From Yamagishiella unicocca (Eukaryota > Chlorophyta > Chlorophyceae > Chlamydomonadales > Volvocaceae): a DNA stretch of 64,000 nucleotides. Positions 1 through 12,700 of this stretch are shown piece after piece; the first letter of the stretch is position 1, and each line of letters begins with the position of its first letter. Where the stretch lies: NCBI GenBank assembly GCA_003116995.1, contig BDSL01000099.1, positions 332,450-396,449 on the forward strand, written 5' to 3'. The position numbers and the translations under genes were made by a program. The notes under the pieces were generated by a model, which was not told the DNA's origin, searched no databases, and was given only the letters and a program-made list of their open reading frames with translations.

Positions 1-600
1 GCCACCGCTCGAGGGAGGGCATCAGTATACCCCCAGGTTCCTAATTTACGTGGGCACAGCGAGCGGCTAACAAATGAATATGGCGAGTGAGGCGGGTTGC
101 GCGTGCTTTTCAAACGAGGGATAAGCAAGTCCGTTGGCCATGTACCCGTTAAGCACGTGCCTGCACGTGTGGCGTAACATACCAAACACCTGAGTGTAAA
201 TAATTCGTCACGAAGGATAGGGATTAGATACAGTGATTGAATGCATATTCACCGCGATGTGTCACACAATCAACAATGGCAGCGTCGGGATCCAGATCAC
301 CACTCCACTGTTTTACATGAAACGCCGACCGCCCACGCGCTGTGTGAGTGAGTCCTCACGCCATATTCCGATGGCCCTAGACATTGCGCTGCACAGCCAT
401 GTTGCCCGTCACGCTTTCGTCCGTCCGTGGGAGGCCGATGATAAGTATTGGCCTTCGGGGTGGCATGAAGGGCATTGGTGCGGACGGGTGCACGTTGGAC
501 AAGATACGCGTGCAGCAGGATTAGAGTGAACGAAAAATTGGGGCATCGAAGGCTAAGCACGCGGGCGTGTGTGATGCTGAGGCAAAGGTAACGATTATGT
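1..600. other. No gene recognised
   Basis: Both strands were read. The open frames here are short, lack splice-site support and have unconvincing composition. The minus-strand gene to the right may have its last exon or 3' UTR here, because its last recognised exon ends in phase 1 at 755 and must continue leftwards. Confidence 0.4.
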
Positions 601-754
601 TAAGGCCGGAGTAATGGAATGCGGGTAGCCCAGCGCGATAGAATGCGGGTAGCGGTCATGTGCCCGTCAGGTAGACAAGCTCTCGACGGTAGTACCAAGG
701 CCGTAACGGACAGGAAGCGTTGCGCGCTGTTGCCGCTCAACTTGCGTAACCTAC

Positions 755-3700
755 CAGCGCGCTCTGCCAGCGCCGCCAGCTGACGTTGCGCAGAGGAGTG
801 GGGGCCGGAGGTCGTGCACCCGCTGCGCCCTGTAAGCAACCACACGACCAGGCACGTGTCATGGCAACTGACTGTCGACAAATGGTTATAAGGACAGTGA
901 CACTAGATGGTCTTCATCAGCTATTGACCCACCTGCACCGGTGCTACGTGGCACGTCCATAGTTGCCACAGCTTTGTAGCTACCTTGCCCTTGACGTCCT
1001 GTCTCCGCGTGCTGCTTGATGGCACCCAACGCCTGCGGGGTCAAAGAGTTAAGATAGGCATCAGTGGACCTGCACCGGGCATTGCCATGATTACGACCAG
1101 CAGCTTGCAGAGCCCTTCGTAACTCATAAGCTCTCAGTGCACGCGCATCTACCGATGGGCACACCCACAGCGGGTGTTCATGGAGAGACGAGTGACCGTG
1201 CGGCTATGCATGCATCGTAGCGCAATTTGAGCAGAGCCGGGGTGTGTTTACATGGGTGGGGCAGCAACTCGTTTGATGCCCTTATGTTTTTTCAGGATCA
1301 CGAGTGCACCCACCGGCTCGCTGTGGTCGCCATTCTGGTCCTGGTCCTGCTGTTGGTCATCGTCCCGCGCTTGCCCTCCGGCGTGCAGCCATGAGGAGGA
1401 GGATCTGTAGCAGTACTCCCCCGAGGACGAAGGGACCCCCACAGACGTGCCAAGTCCGTCGCCGCGTTGCAGCGACCCGTGGACAGGGCCTGGAGAAACC
1501 TGTGGTTATCCCCATAAAACACAAGCAATATAAGTGACAGTGCCCTGCCATTTCGCCTCCACACTATAACGACCCGAGAGTCGTTTCGCCTGCAACATGA
1601 CACCACATACTGGAACGGTGGATGTTCTTACCTAGCCTTGCCTTGTCTCCCTCCTACAAGGCCTTCCATGACCCCCCCGTAATTCGTGTGAAATACCCTG
1701 GGGGCTGCTGCTCAAAGTCCCCATTCGTACCTGGTCCTGAAAATGGTACTGTACATCCAGCGAGCCGTCCGGTCGGCGCGAGCTCGTGCGTGTGATGACG
1801 CTGCACAGCTGCAGCGGTCGTCCATCGACCATAACCTCGCCTGGGTGGACATGCGCGATGGGTACAACAAATGGGTGGGAGGCTGTACCCGGCAAACTTG
1901 GGTGGTTGACTTGACGTATTGCATGCGGCAGAGAGGGCCAGCTTAAGAGCTGCCACTTTTTGTGGAGGCACCAAGCAAACGAGACGTTCTACATGTCAGA
2001 GGCGTTCAAGATTGCGACACAGCCCCTATGTTGCCCGTAGAACTGCCTTTCCACCCCTACTGATGAGCGCAATGCCATACTCTGGAATAGTACGCTAGAT
2101 GCATCTGCTGCGCTGTCTTCCTGGGCTGTGTGGTGGGCGATGCCATCCGTCTCGGGGCTGGCGCCTGTACGACCCAACGCCGCCGCTGCATATGGAGCCG
2201 CTACCACAGCCCCATGCTCTGCAGGTCGTCCTGCCGCATGTAGGAGACCTCGCAGCAGCGCATGCAGCCTAGCCAGTGCGGCCACAACGCGCGCATCCTC
2301 CACGAACGCAGCAGCGAAGCTGCCCTCAGTTTGGACCGTCGAACTTCCGCCGCCACCGGCTCCCGGTTGGGCACGGGGCGGGCAGCCGCCACTGCTCCAT
2401 GCCAACAGGCGTTCCCGGAGTGCTGCCAGCCGCCTCTGGGCGCGGAGCTGCGGCTGTCGGAGGGCCTCGCCCCCCTCCTGCCCGGAAGACAAGCAGGCGA
2501 TAGTTGTGAGCACCACGGTCATGCTCCCCAGGTCGAACCTCATGGATCCCCCCTCCTGCTGCTGCGTCGACGCCGCTGAAGACGCAAGGCGCCCTAGGTA
2601 CTCAAAAAGCGGGTTCAGGACCCCAAGGCGCCTGTGTCATGGAATGGATTGTTTATTGTTGTTTATTAGTAAGGCACTTTTCGTAATGTTGCGCTCAGAA
2701 CTTTGCAAACAAGGGTTGCCATCACCCTATTTGTGGCACTAGGGCCCCACAATCAGTCCCACACTCGTAATGTGCAAGGCGCAATGACCGCATCGCCTCT
2801 ATCCTTGCATCTGCACCCCGGCCATGGTAGCCACCCAGCGTGTTCACCGAGACGTACCACTCACCTAAGCTGGGACCGGAACAAGGCGCTAGGCGGCGCC
2901 GCTAAGTTATGGACCAGCACGGCCGCGTACGGGGCAGTGGCGGGGCCGCGCAACAGGCGCGGCAGCGCTTCCAGCGCGCTGCTACACAGTAGCGCCTGGT
3001 GACACCTGATGGTATGAGGCAAACGCAATATCGTGGCGTTAGGCGAGGGTCGGTGGAGGAATTGGATTCCGAGTCAGGGCGGTGGCCTTAAAAGGGGCAC
3101 CCACCTCACGTCAGCCGCCGCGGCTGCAAGTGCCGATACGCATGCGCCACGAACAGATTCTGCGTCTGCGGATTCCGCTACCAGAGACAGGGCTGGTGTT
3201 CTGGGGCATGTACGGCACAGAAAAGCGCTGCGCCCGCACAGACGTGCCGCCGCTGCCCTGCAGCTCTCATGCTCCTTCGCTACCTACTCCGCAAGACGAT
3301 GGCAAATCCGGATGATACGAATTAAATCAGCATGATAGAACATAATCATGGGACAAATTATAGGCTTAATATGGCGGGTTTGGGCCTGGCCACCTTGACG
3401 TGGCATGGCAGGCTCTAGCAGGCACGCAATCCAGGGACACCAGTAGTTGACTGCCCAACAGGCGGCAACCAAACCAGAGGGCTTTCCTTATAAAGTCCTC
3501 CTGCTTCTGACGTTCATGCCAAGCGTGCCAAAATGTAACGTCAGGGTTCATTAACCACCAAGCCCTATGGCGGTACATCCCCCACCTCCATGGCATCAGG
3601 CGGCCACATGCATCGTCGACGCCTATTCGGGGTGCTCACCTGTACCTCGGCCTGGCGAGCAGCAAGCAGTGACGACAGGCAACCATGGTTTGGGGGCAGA

Positions 3701-5840
3701 ATTACTGTCGAAATTGTCGAATGGCCACTGCTGCCATCGCCGCTGGTGCTCCGATGGCCAGTACCACTGCTCACATCCTGGAGGGTGGTCACGAAGCTGT
3801 TGGAGGAGGCTTGGGCATCGGCACTTCGTACGCTGGTGTTGCTATCGCCACCCTCGCTGGCGCTCCCCACATTGCTCATCGAACTCCTGCTGCTACCTGC
3901 CATGCTGCCGATGGCACTGTCGGAAACATCCACAGCGCAGCTCAGAGGGCGCGCCAAGCGTCGATTTAGGCGCCGGAGGGCGGTCTCAGCCCTAGCCTCG
4001 TCCCCTGATGCGACGGCCGCGAGTAACGGAAGGAGCGGGAACACCGCCGGCGGATGAGCTGCGAAGGCACCACGTGGTACGTTACCAAGGCGCCTGATGC
4101 CAGCGCCCTGCAGAGTCGCAAAGCATTTACGTAAGCCCAATGTCGCAGATGGTGCCGCCAGCACCACAGCTTGCGCGACATCCCTACCTGGCCTCCCGGC
4201 GGGTGGTCCGCTGCTGGCCACTCCTTGGGAGGCATACTAGTCCCGATCATTTGCGCAGCGCCTGGCATAGTTGGCGGCAGAGCACCTGTAACCTGCGCCG
4301 TCTGCTTCTCGGCACTGAGGCATGGCGCAGCCTGGCAATCAGCCGGCGCCGCTGGGTCGGCTTGGGATGTGGCCAGGGTGACGATGCACGTGATTGCGAG
4401 CAGAACCTCGCCTGCCCTCAGAGTGTGCGCTCTCAGGAGCACGTCGGTCACGGTAGCGGCTGTAAAAGCAGCTTCCCGCGCACCCAGGGCTCCCGACATC
4501 ATGTCCCCCGACAGCAGCTGTAACAGCGCCAAAAGGTACTGCTCCAGGGAAGGTGACACGGCGGGGCACTGGCTGAGGCCCCCTGATGGTGCCGGCTCTG
4601 GTGTTGGCCCCATAGTTACTGAGCAATCCTGTCCACGCTGCAGTTGTGGCCCTGGGCCAACCCCTATCCACGCCGACAGAGGTGGAGACGCAGGGTCGGT
4701 GCGCCCCACGGACTTGGTCGGCGGCACTGTCACTGCCTCCTGATTCTCGCTGCAGCAGGTGCTTCCGTCGGTTGAGCAGAGGCGTTGCGACGGTATGTCG
4801 CACCCTGCGTCCTCCGTGTTGCGTGACCTGCAATGGCCACCGTGGTTAAAGCACATCGGAACATTGCCGGGTTGAAGCAACCTGAACAAGGGTGACGTTT
4901 CAGATGGTTTTGATTGCGTTGAGGCCGCCGAGCATGGACATGGTGAAAGCGACCCAGATTAGTTAAGACGACCGGAACGGGTCGACAACTTAATCAAACC
5001 TGGATTACGGAAGGAATGGACAGGATGCTGCAGCAGCACTGCGGGTTGTTTGTCAAGCAGCAAATGCAATCCGATTTCCAAGCTGAAGCCGCCTTAGGCA
5101 GGATGGCCCGTCGTGCGAGGGAAGGCCCCACGAGTTCCCATAGCTTGCTTTGTTCCTATCTCCACACACGCACACACACACACACGTACACACATACAGA
5201 TACAAGTGTACTGGCACCCCATTGGCTAATGAAGATTCGCCAATTGCGTCAAGTCGATTCACTTCCTTGGCCACTGGACGCAAGCTAGACCAAAGGGTGA
5301 CGCGCGCCCTGGTGTGCCGCGTACCTGGCTAGCTCAACCCATGTTGCTGCGGCTGCACGCCAGTCTTCTGTAAGCCGAACTCCTGTTTCCGCTTTTAGGT
5401 TTGGAAGGTCCGCCTGTAACAGCGTGGAAGTGCTGATTAGGGATCGATCATGCGGCATGGACACCGTGTATGCCTGCGCTCCCTGCCTGTACATACCGGC
5501 TTAGCGCTGCTGCGATAGCTGGCGCTCCTGCGATTGCCATCGGTGCACTTGCCACAACCGATACCGCAACATGCACATGTAGGGACGCTTGACGGCAAGT
5601 CACCGTTGTAAGCGGTGGTTGTGTTCGGACCAACGCACTGCCTACGCCCAGCGTGATGGTGCTGCGACTCTACGGTTGGTGGTGGGCCGCCGATATTAGA
5701 CTCGTACTCATCCACAGCCATTGAGGAAGTTTGCATTTGTGCCATGAGGTGTGCAAGCTCTCTCGGAGCCAAAGGCCAATGCCCGATTGACAGAGCCTCA
5801 AGGCAAAACGAAAGGCCGTAAGCAGATCCCCAGATACTGT
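755..5840 (-). CDS. Multi-exon protein of unknown function, helical and alanine/leucine-rich (partial model)
   Basis: I do not recognise the family. Exons supported by splice sites and phase, in transcript order: about 5840-5646 (contains LAPRELAHLMAQMQTSSM), 4881-4188, 4107-3640, 3283-3110, 2995-2865, 2631 to about 1989, 1882-1731, 1032-984 and 829-755. Junctions 4188/4107, 3640/3283, 3110/2995, 2865/2631 and 984/829 keep the frame with GT-AG sites; the others are not resolved. The protein has helical stretches such as SLEQYLLALLQLLSG and SALEALPRLLRGPATAPYAA, which suggest an armadillo-like or other alpha-solenoid fold, separated by a Ser/Gly-rich linker (exon 4107-3640). The exon from 2631 stays open to a stop at 1989, so the exons to its left may be an alternative splice route or a second gene. 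The N-terminus was not found. It is divergent from the FAS1 gene. Confidence 0.5.
5163..5204. repeat. CA-rich microsatellite
   Basis: An imperfect run of CA dinucleotides lies in what is probably an intron of the minus-strand gene of unknown function. Confidence 0.8.
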
Positions 5841-6760
5841 CTGTGATAATTTAACATTCGCAGGTATGTTCCGTGTAGCAAAGAGCGTGAATACTGCGTC
5901 TCAGCTTGGTCAGCTATAGCTAGTTCTGTCTACTGCGGCTGCAGTGCAGGTCACAGGGAAACGGACAGATGAGTGCGCCAGAGTGCTGTGAGAAACATAT
6001 TGGATACCTTTGTTGGAAATGCAGTTTTACACCGCATTCCTGTAAATGGTTCCAGAACTGGATCCTGCTTGGGTGAACCGGCCTACCGGCATACAGGTGT
6101 CCAGACTCACTCCGAGATTGCAAACAACACCTACGAGTAACAATCATAACACCTGCACATATGATGAAATTGTGGGTTAGGTGGGGAGCCAGCTTTACAA
6201 TTTGTCAGTCGTCGTTGTCAGGGCTCCCCATAACGCAATAGCAGACAACCATGACAACTTGGAGCATATACATTACGGCTTATTTAATAGCTGTGTGTAT
6301 GGCAGGTATGCTTCGAGCGATTACGGGTCACTCGTGCGATGCGCCCGCCTTCAGGTCTTGCTACGAAGCCCGTGCAAGCAAGGGCCCAATGCTCTGCTAT
6401 TAATCCATATAATGATCTCGAGCATAAAGGATCGGTGTGCTTCGAGGTTTCCGCCTGTGGGACGCGCCGTGCGTTAATAACCGAACGATTCGCACAGCGG
6501 TCCGTGTAGAAGAACATGTCAGCGCAGTGGCAATTTCATCCAATATAACGATGTTAATTGTAGATTGTTAAGTGCCTTACGTCCGTGTCGACAGCGCCCA
6601 CCGGGCTACGGTCGCTACGCGTCCTCCCCACCCCTTCACACACCGGCACTAAGCAACCTCAGTTCACTGCCGCAATAGCGCGTGCCACACTCGTGCGCAC
6701 GTTAGCAAACACTATAAACTGCCCCTTTTTCCTGCCCAAATGCCTTCCTACCTGCCACAG
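5841..6760. promoter_or_regulatory. Divergent intergenic region
   Basis: This gap separates the minus-strand gene of unknown function from the plus-strand FAS1 gene. It should hold the promoter of one or both and the missing first exon, with signal peptide, of the FAS1 gene. No TATA box or clear first exon could be fixed. A seven-base candidate first exon at about 6300 fits the phase but encodes no signal sequence, so it is not adopted. Confidence 0.35.
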
Positions 6761-9700
6761 GCGCCCAAACACCCAGCCCACAGCAGTTCCCCGTCAACCA
6801 GTTGTCGTACAAAAGCATTCAGGAGTACCTAAATAATGAGCCCCAGTTGTCGCTCATGCTGCAGCTTGCCATCCCGTCGTACCAGATGCTAGCTCGTACA
6901 GGGACGACGGCCACAGTGTTTCTGCCGACTTCAGATGTGAGACGTGTAATGGTTTGCTAGGGCGTCACCGGAAGTTCAACAAGGGATCCTTGGCATGGCG
7001 GGGTGGGATAGGAGCGGAAACGTACGGGCGACCGCTGGGCCGGTTTGGCAGTGGCGATGGCGGGACAGGGTGTGAAGTGAGGTCAGGGGACGTGCTGCGG
7101 GATGTCCTGCAGCACGTCAGGGCTGCGGTTGCATTTCAGTGGGAGCGTAGCCTAACACATCTGGTGCCGTTAGCTCACGCAGCACCTGCAATCTCGCGCT
7201 TCGGGCAGCTCAGCCCCTAGCGAGGTGGTGTCGGTGGGCCTGGATCAAGCACCCAACGCTGTTGTCGGGACTGCCTACCTTGAATGTTCGCGTGTTTGCC
7301 GGGGCCCTGTTGCCCTGATAGTTCTCGATATACGCCCGGCTGGAGGCCTTCATGAAATTTACAATTCACCTTCCTCCTCAACTAACTATGAAGTACCAGG
7401 CAGGGGCCAAATGATAGCAGCAACTTCAACATGATCCTTCTTGCTGTGACCCAGGCAATCGCAACGTACCTGTACGAGCAATATGGCGTCCAAGAGCTTG
7501 CTGACCTGTGGTCGAATCCCACGCTCAACCAGGTGCGCCATCGGCTGCGTTGAGCGGTGACCTCGGGGGGATGGACCGTTTGCGGACGCACGTTGTACTG
7601 TAGTGCCGTGCATTGATGGAAGGAACGCGTGTGGACCGAGTCCTCACGGGCCAGCAGGCGTCCCTGCGCTGAGGCAGGCCCGGAACCAACCGGACTGCTC
7701 ACCTGGGTGCAAGCATGGCAGCCCATGCTTGCGCCGCACTTCCCGCCCAACTGTGCCCCTGCGCCCATGTGCTGTTTCGCCTCCCCTAGCTGCTCCTCGG
7801 CAATTTCAACTCAGTGGTGCTGCCGTACCACATTATCCCGGAAACGACGCTTTCGAGCAGCCAGCTGCTCACCGGCATGCAGATTACGACTTCGCTGGGG
7901 CGGCAGCTGACAGTCGAACGACCTTCTGGGTAGGTTACCCGTGGTGCGTGTGCGGCGGAAAGCGTGGGGAATGGCTCGGGGCGATGTCTGGTTGCTATCT
8001 CCTCATCGGAACAGGGATCGTTGCGCTGTGCAGCGAGCTTCGCGGTGGTAAGATATTTAGTCTCGCCTGGGAATCCACAACGCGATACAAGGGCGATTGG
8101 GATTAGCACATCATGAGCCATTCTAGTATTTGGTTTTAGCACCGTTTACGTCCACGACCTCATCCACACCGGTCATGCGGTTGCACATGCACCCACTCCG
8201 CAGGAAACTTGCAATACAGGGTGCGAGCAACACCGCCAACATCGTCAAAGCCAACCAGCTGCTGGTAAACGTAAGAAGGGCCGGGCGGGGCTGGCCATGT
8301 AACCTAGGAACATCCCACGTGGCCTCGTGTTTTTTAACGTGTGCATGGTAGACGTCAGGCATAGGCTGCTCGGTAGGCCTTCATGTGCTTGCACTGAAGC
8401 TGTTATTCCTGCCGGAGGCGGCTGGGTGCCCTGTCCGTGACTGCTTCCATCGGACGCAACTGGGTTTTGATTGGCGGTGCAAGCCAGATGCGTCGGGGCG
8501 TGCGTCGGGGTGCGACAGGCAGGCAGCTGGGGTAGCGACATTGCCGTCGCTCCTTCATCCGTTGCTGGGTCCGTTTCCCAAGAGGCATGGACTCTGCCCT
8601 GACATTGCTGCCGTCGCACCTGTCGTTGCTCCCAGGGGCTGCGCTCTGGTCTCTCCTGTCTTGATGCCGAACCATGCACTGAGCATCACCTCCATGACCG
8701 CCTCTGCCTACTTACCCACGGTACCCTCCTCACCTCGTGGTCAAACGCACCGAAATGTGTGTACAGGGCCAAGTAATTTGCCATCTTATAGATGCCGTGC
8801 TGCTACCGGCTACTGGGAGCCCCCCTGAATCGGAAGGACTGCCACCACCACCGCCGATCCGGAAGCCAACACTCAAACCACCGCCGATCCGACCACAGCC
8901 GCCTCCCTCACCGCCACCGCCACCGCCTCGGAAGCCTCCATCCCCCACCCCACCACGTCCAAAACCTTCGCCTCCGACACCTTCATTCTCGCCACCTCCC
9001 AGACGATCACCGCCACCCTCGCCAAGCCCATTTCCCCCCCCGCCATCCAAGAGACCCCCACCAAAACTCCAGGCCAGGCCTCCTCCTCCTCTGCCATCTC
9101 CCTCGCCCTCACCCTCGCCTCTACCCAGACCCAGCCCCAGGCCTAGTCCCAAACCTAGCCCCAGGCCGCCCAGTCCCAGGCCGCCCAGTCCCAGGCCGCC
9201 CAGCCCGGAACCAGTCGGCCCCACGGGTAAGTCCTGGCTGGGGGCCATTCACCAATGCTGCTACCGGACGCACTTGACACCCTGTCGCTATCCTAAAAGC
9301 CAATTCATGACGGCCACTGAACTTCAGTAAAACCGTAATGTTTCGGTACTAGGGGGTAAGGCAAGGCAGGGTGGCAGACGGGCATAACACATCAGGCCTA
9401 GGACCCTCCTGTGCCAAGCCTGGTCCCTCCACGCCGCCACACCTCTCGTCAGGACTTGACCTGGTAGCTGACCTGCGGGACCTGGGGGCCGTGGTAGATG
9501 AGATCCTGGAGATGCTGGCGGCGGCCCGGAGCAATGGCGAAGAGGCGCAGCTGTCACAGGTGGGCGCGCGGGATGGGCAGAAGCAGTGAACAGAATGAAG
9601 GAGGCTCCAAGCAGGACCTGCACCGATCTGCACACAGAGCTTTGAGCCTTGGGCTTTGCTTCTGGGGTAGCGGCTTTGGAGGCTGACACGTCCAAACTGC

Positions 9701-12700
9701 TCCCGTATTCTGTTCCCCTAGGTGCTGCCAGTGCTAGCCCGCCTCAGCCCCCACGTGGCTGCCCAACTCAGCCGCAGTGACACCACCGTAGCGACGTTTT
9801 TCCTGCCATCATCGGAGGTGAGTTAGTGCCCTAAATGGGAAGTACTGCTTGAGAAGAGTGAAAGCGCCGGAATATGCCTTCATCAATTCACGGTATTCGC
9901 AGTAATGCTCGGTACTCCGTCCCTAAACACCAACCGCCGGCCGGAATCCTACGTGTCACCGCCTTCACCGTGGCCCACCGCCCCTCATTCTTCGTCAGGC
10001 TTTTGCCGTCTACCTTGACGCGCTTGGAGATTTGCAATCACTGGAGCTGCCCTCCCTGCTGTCACTGTATCGCCGCACGCTCACCACCATCGCATATCAC
10101 GCGGTACCTGGCGGCTCAGCCAGGCGTATCTATATGGCGGCTGACCTTCAGTCCGCAGCGACCGCAGCAGGGGGCGGCGGGGCGGCGCTGCCATCCCTGG
10201 TGCCTGACGCAATGCTAGGGGTCATACTACAAGCAGGGTGAGCCGAATAGCCGGGGGCGGCCAGAGCAGGAAAGCTGTGCAGCCGAATCAACAGTTGTGG
10301 CTGTAGCCTTGCGAGAGCGAGCGTGGGCCGTCCGCGAGAGGCCATGGGTTTGGGAGGGAAAGGATTTCCGCCGCTGATGTGAAACAGGGCGAATCGCGGA
10401 GCTATCCTGCCATCGTCGCAACCGTCGCGCCCGCATCCCTGGCAACCACGTTTTGTACTGCTTTTGTCCCTGGTCCCTGCCTCCCTCGACCGCTGGTCCC
10501 TGCCTCCCCCAACTGCTTTTGTCACTGGTCCCTTCCGCTTCCAACTGCTTTTGTCACTGGTCCCTGCCTCCCCCAACTAGGAACCTCGTCCAAGTATTGG
10601 GCTCGGACGGAGGCACTGGCAAGATCGTGCAGGCGGACTTGGCTGTCGGCGAGGTGAGGCTGTCCCAGTTGAACGCAATACCAACAATGCGTAGTCAGCA
10701 GGCGGCGTGTGGCCCTCGGGCGGGCTGACGCTGAGGGAGCACGGAGTGCTACCTCGTTTCACAGGGCGACAGTCGGAGCCCATTGCAAGCGAGCTCTTCA
10801 CGACATCGCATACACCACACTCAAGGCCACTCAAGGCCACGCGCGGGGTTCTCTCCCTTATCCAACCCGACAGTTGTTCCCCGCGTCCCCGCCCGCCCTC
10901 TTTTCCCCCCTACCAACTCCGCAGCGCCTGATACTTCACGTGATCGACGAGGTGCTCGTCCCGCCCGCGAATGCAAGGATGTCCCTCGCTGGTCCAAAGC
11001 CGCAAGGTAGGGCTTGCGGTTGCCGGCCTGCAAACCCCAAAACTTCCTCACCCTCCTTCAGTGACATAGTTCCGCACCCAGCCATCTCTCCCTACATAAG
11101 ACGTTTTGGGCCCGTACCGCTTTGCGCAGTTCGCACCTTCCCGAGCCTGCTGTCGTGGCTGGCCGACCCCGCCAACCTGGACGCCACCGTGTGGCATGTG
11201 ATGCGGGCGGTCCTGCCAGACGACTTCTTCGCCCCGCTGGACGACCCCAACTTGGTGGCCACCCTTTTCCTGCCAGCGGAGGATGTAAGCAGGGGAGAGG
11301 AAGGGCAAACGACGCGCAGGGTTGGGCGCGAATCAGGCAATCAGGCAATCAGGCAATCAGGCAATCAGGCAATCAGGCAATCAGGCAATCAGGCAATCAG
11401 GCAATCAGGCATGGGATGGCGCGGCCGGAAGCAATGTACCAGCGCATAAGCGAAGAAGCGAGCAACGTGGTTCGTGCGCTGAGTAGAGTGGGTTGAGAGG
11501 AAATCCGTAGGTCGGCACTTAAACATCCGTAGGTCGGCCCAAGTAGGGTGGGCTGGGTAGGGTGGGCAGGCGTGGCCGACCCGGAGCCGTCCCGTGTGCG
11601 TGCACAAGCCAGCTTATCATACCCAGTGCGTGCGATACACGAATGCACCGCGGGACGCAACCCTTGCCAGGCTGCTGTACACAACGGAAACCGCGGCCCT
11701 CATCGCCCTAGCGCCCCATCACCGTCATTCCTAATCTCTTTCGATGTTACTTTCTGGCCCCCAACCTGGCATCGCCCTCAGATCATCCTCCGACCCCGCC
11801 ATGCCCACCCTTGCACAGTCCCTCCTGTCCAGCCCCGCAGTCCTCGAGGCGCTGTCCGCCCCGCCAGCCGACGCCGCCAAGATGCTGGCGATTGTCCTGA
11901 AGGCGCACATGCTGCTGGGGGTCGCACTGTCGCGTCAGGGACTGTCGTTCATACATTACGGCGAGGTCCTCTCCAGCGCAGCGAACTCGGAGCTGCGTTT
12001 TAATCACGCGGACAGGTGGGACCGGCCTGGGATAAAAATAAGAGATATCATATGTGCGCATAGCCACGACACCTGCATGTAAGCCATGTGCCTCAGGCTG
12101 CTTCCTCTATCACTGACATGTGTGCCCCGCCGGTGCACGCACGGCAATGGACCTGTGCTGCGCACAGGTGGGATGGGCCCAAGCCTACCAGGTATAAAGG
12201 GTGTGTCCCCAGTGATATGCGCGCGCGAGGGGGATCCGTGTGTCCAGGTGGGGCTCCGCTCCCGGAAACATATGCTGAGAGCGAGCTTGGGAAGTGCACG
12301 GGGACTGCTTGGGTGGATTGCGGGCTAGTAACTGTTACTGTGGGACTAAGGGCGCACCGGTGGCCGCTCATTCCAACGTGTGCCTGGGCAGTAGGATTAG
12401 CGGGGTCCCGTGATCTTATGCAACGCTGCGAGGTGGCCTTTTGTTGCCACCATCATGGTGCCACAGCTCTGATCCCACGACTCTCGGACCCTGCCCCCGG
12501 TACTTTGCAACGCACTGCAGCATGGATCTGGTGAACGGCATCTTCGTCACGTATTATGACCGCCTAGCGGGAAAGGTGAGTAGCAACCGCGCGGGGCCTT
12601 GTTTCTACCTGCTGGCGTCCGTGCACGTGATGGCAGGCGCCTAAGCTGTCCGGACTGGACCTCCAGTCCCAAACCCTAAAACCCTAAAACCCAGCAACAC

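Noticed and set aside
233..560. Overlapping open frames near the left edge on both strands
   Set aside because: No splice sites, domain or composition signal; they overlap each other on opposite strands.
8730..9248. Gly-rich minus-strand open frame of 172 codons
   Set aside because: It is the antisense of the Pro-rich hinge of the FAS1 gene, whose exon has matching splice sites and phase.
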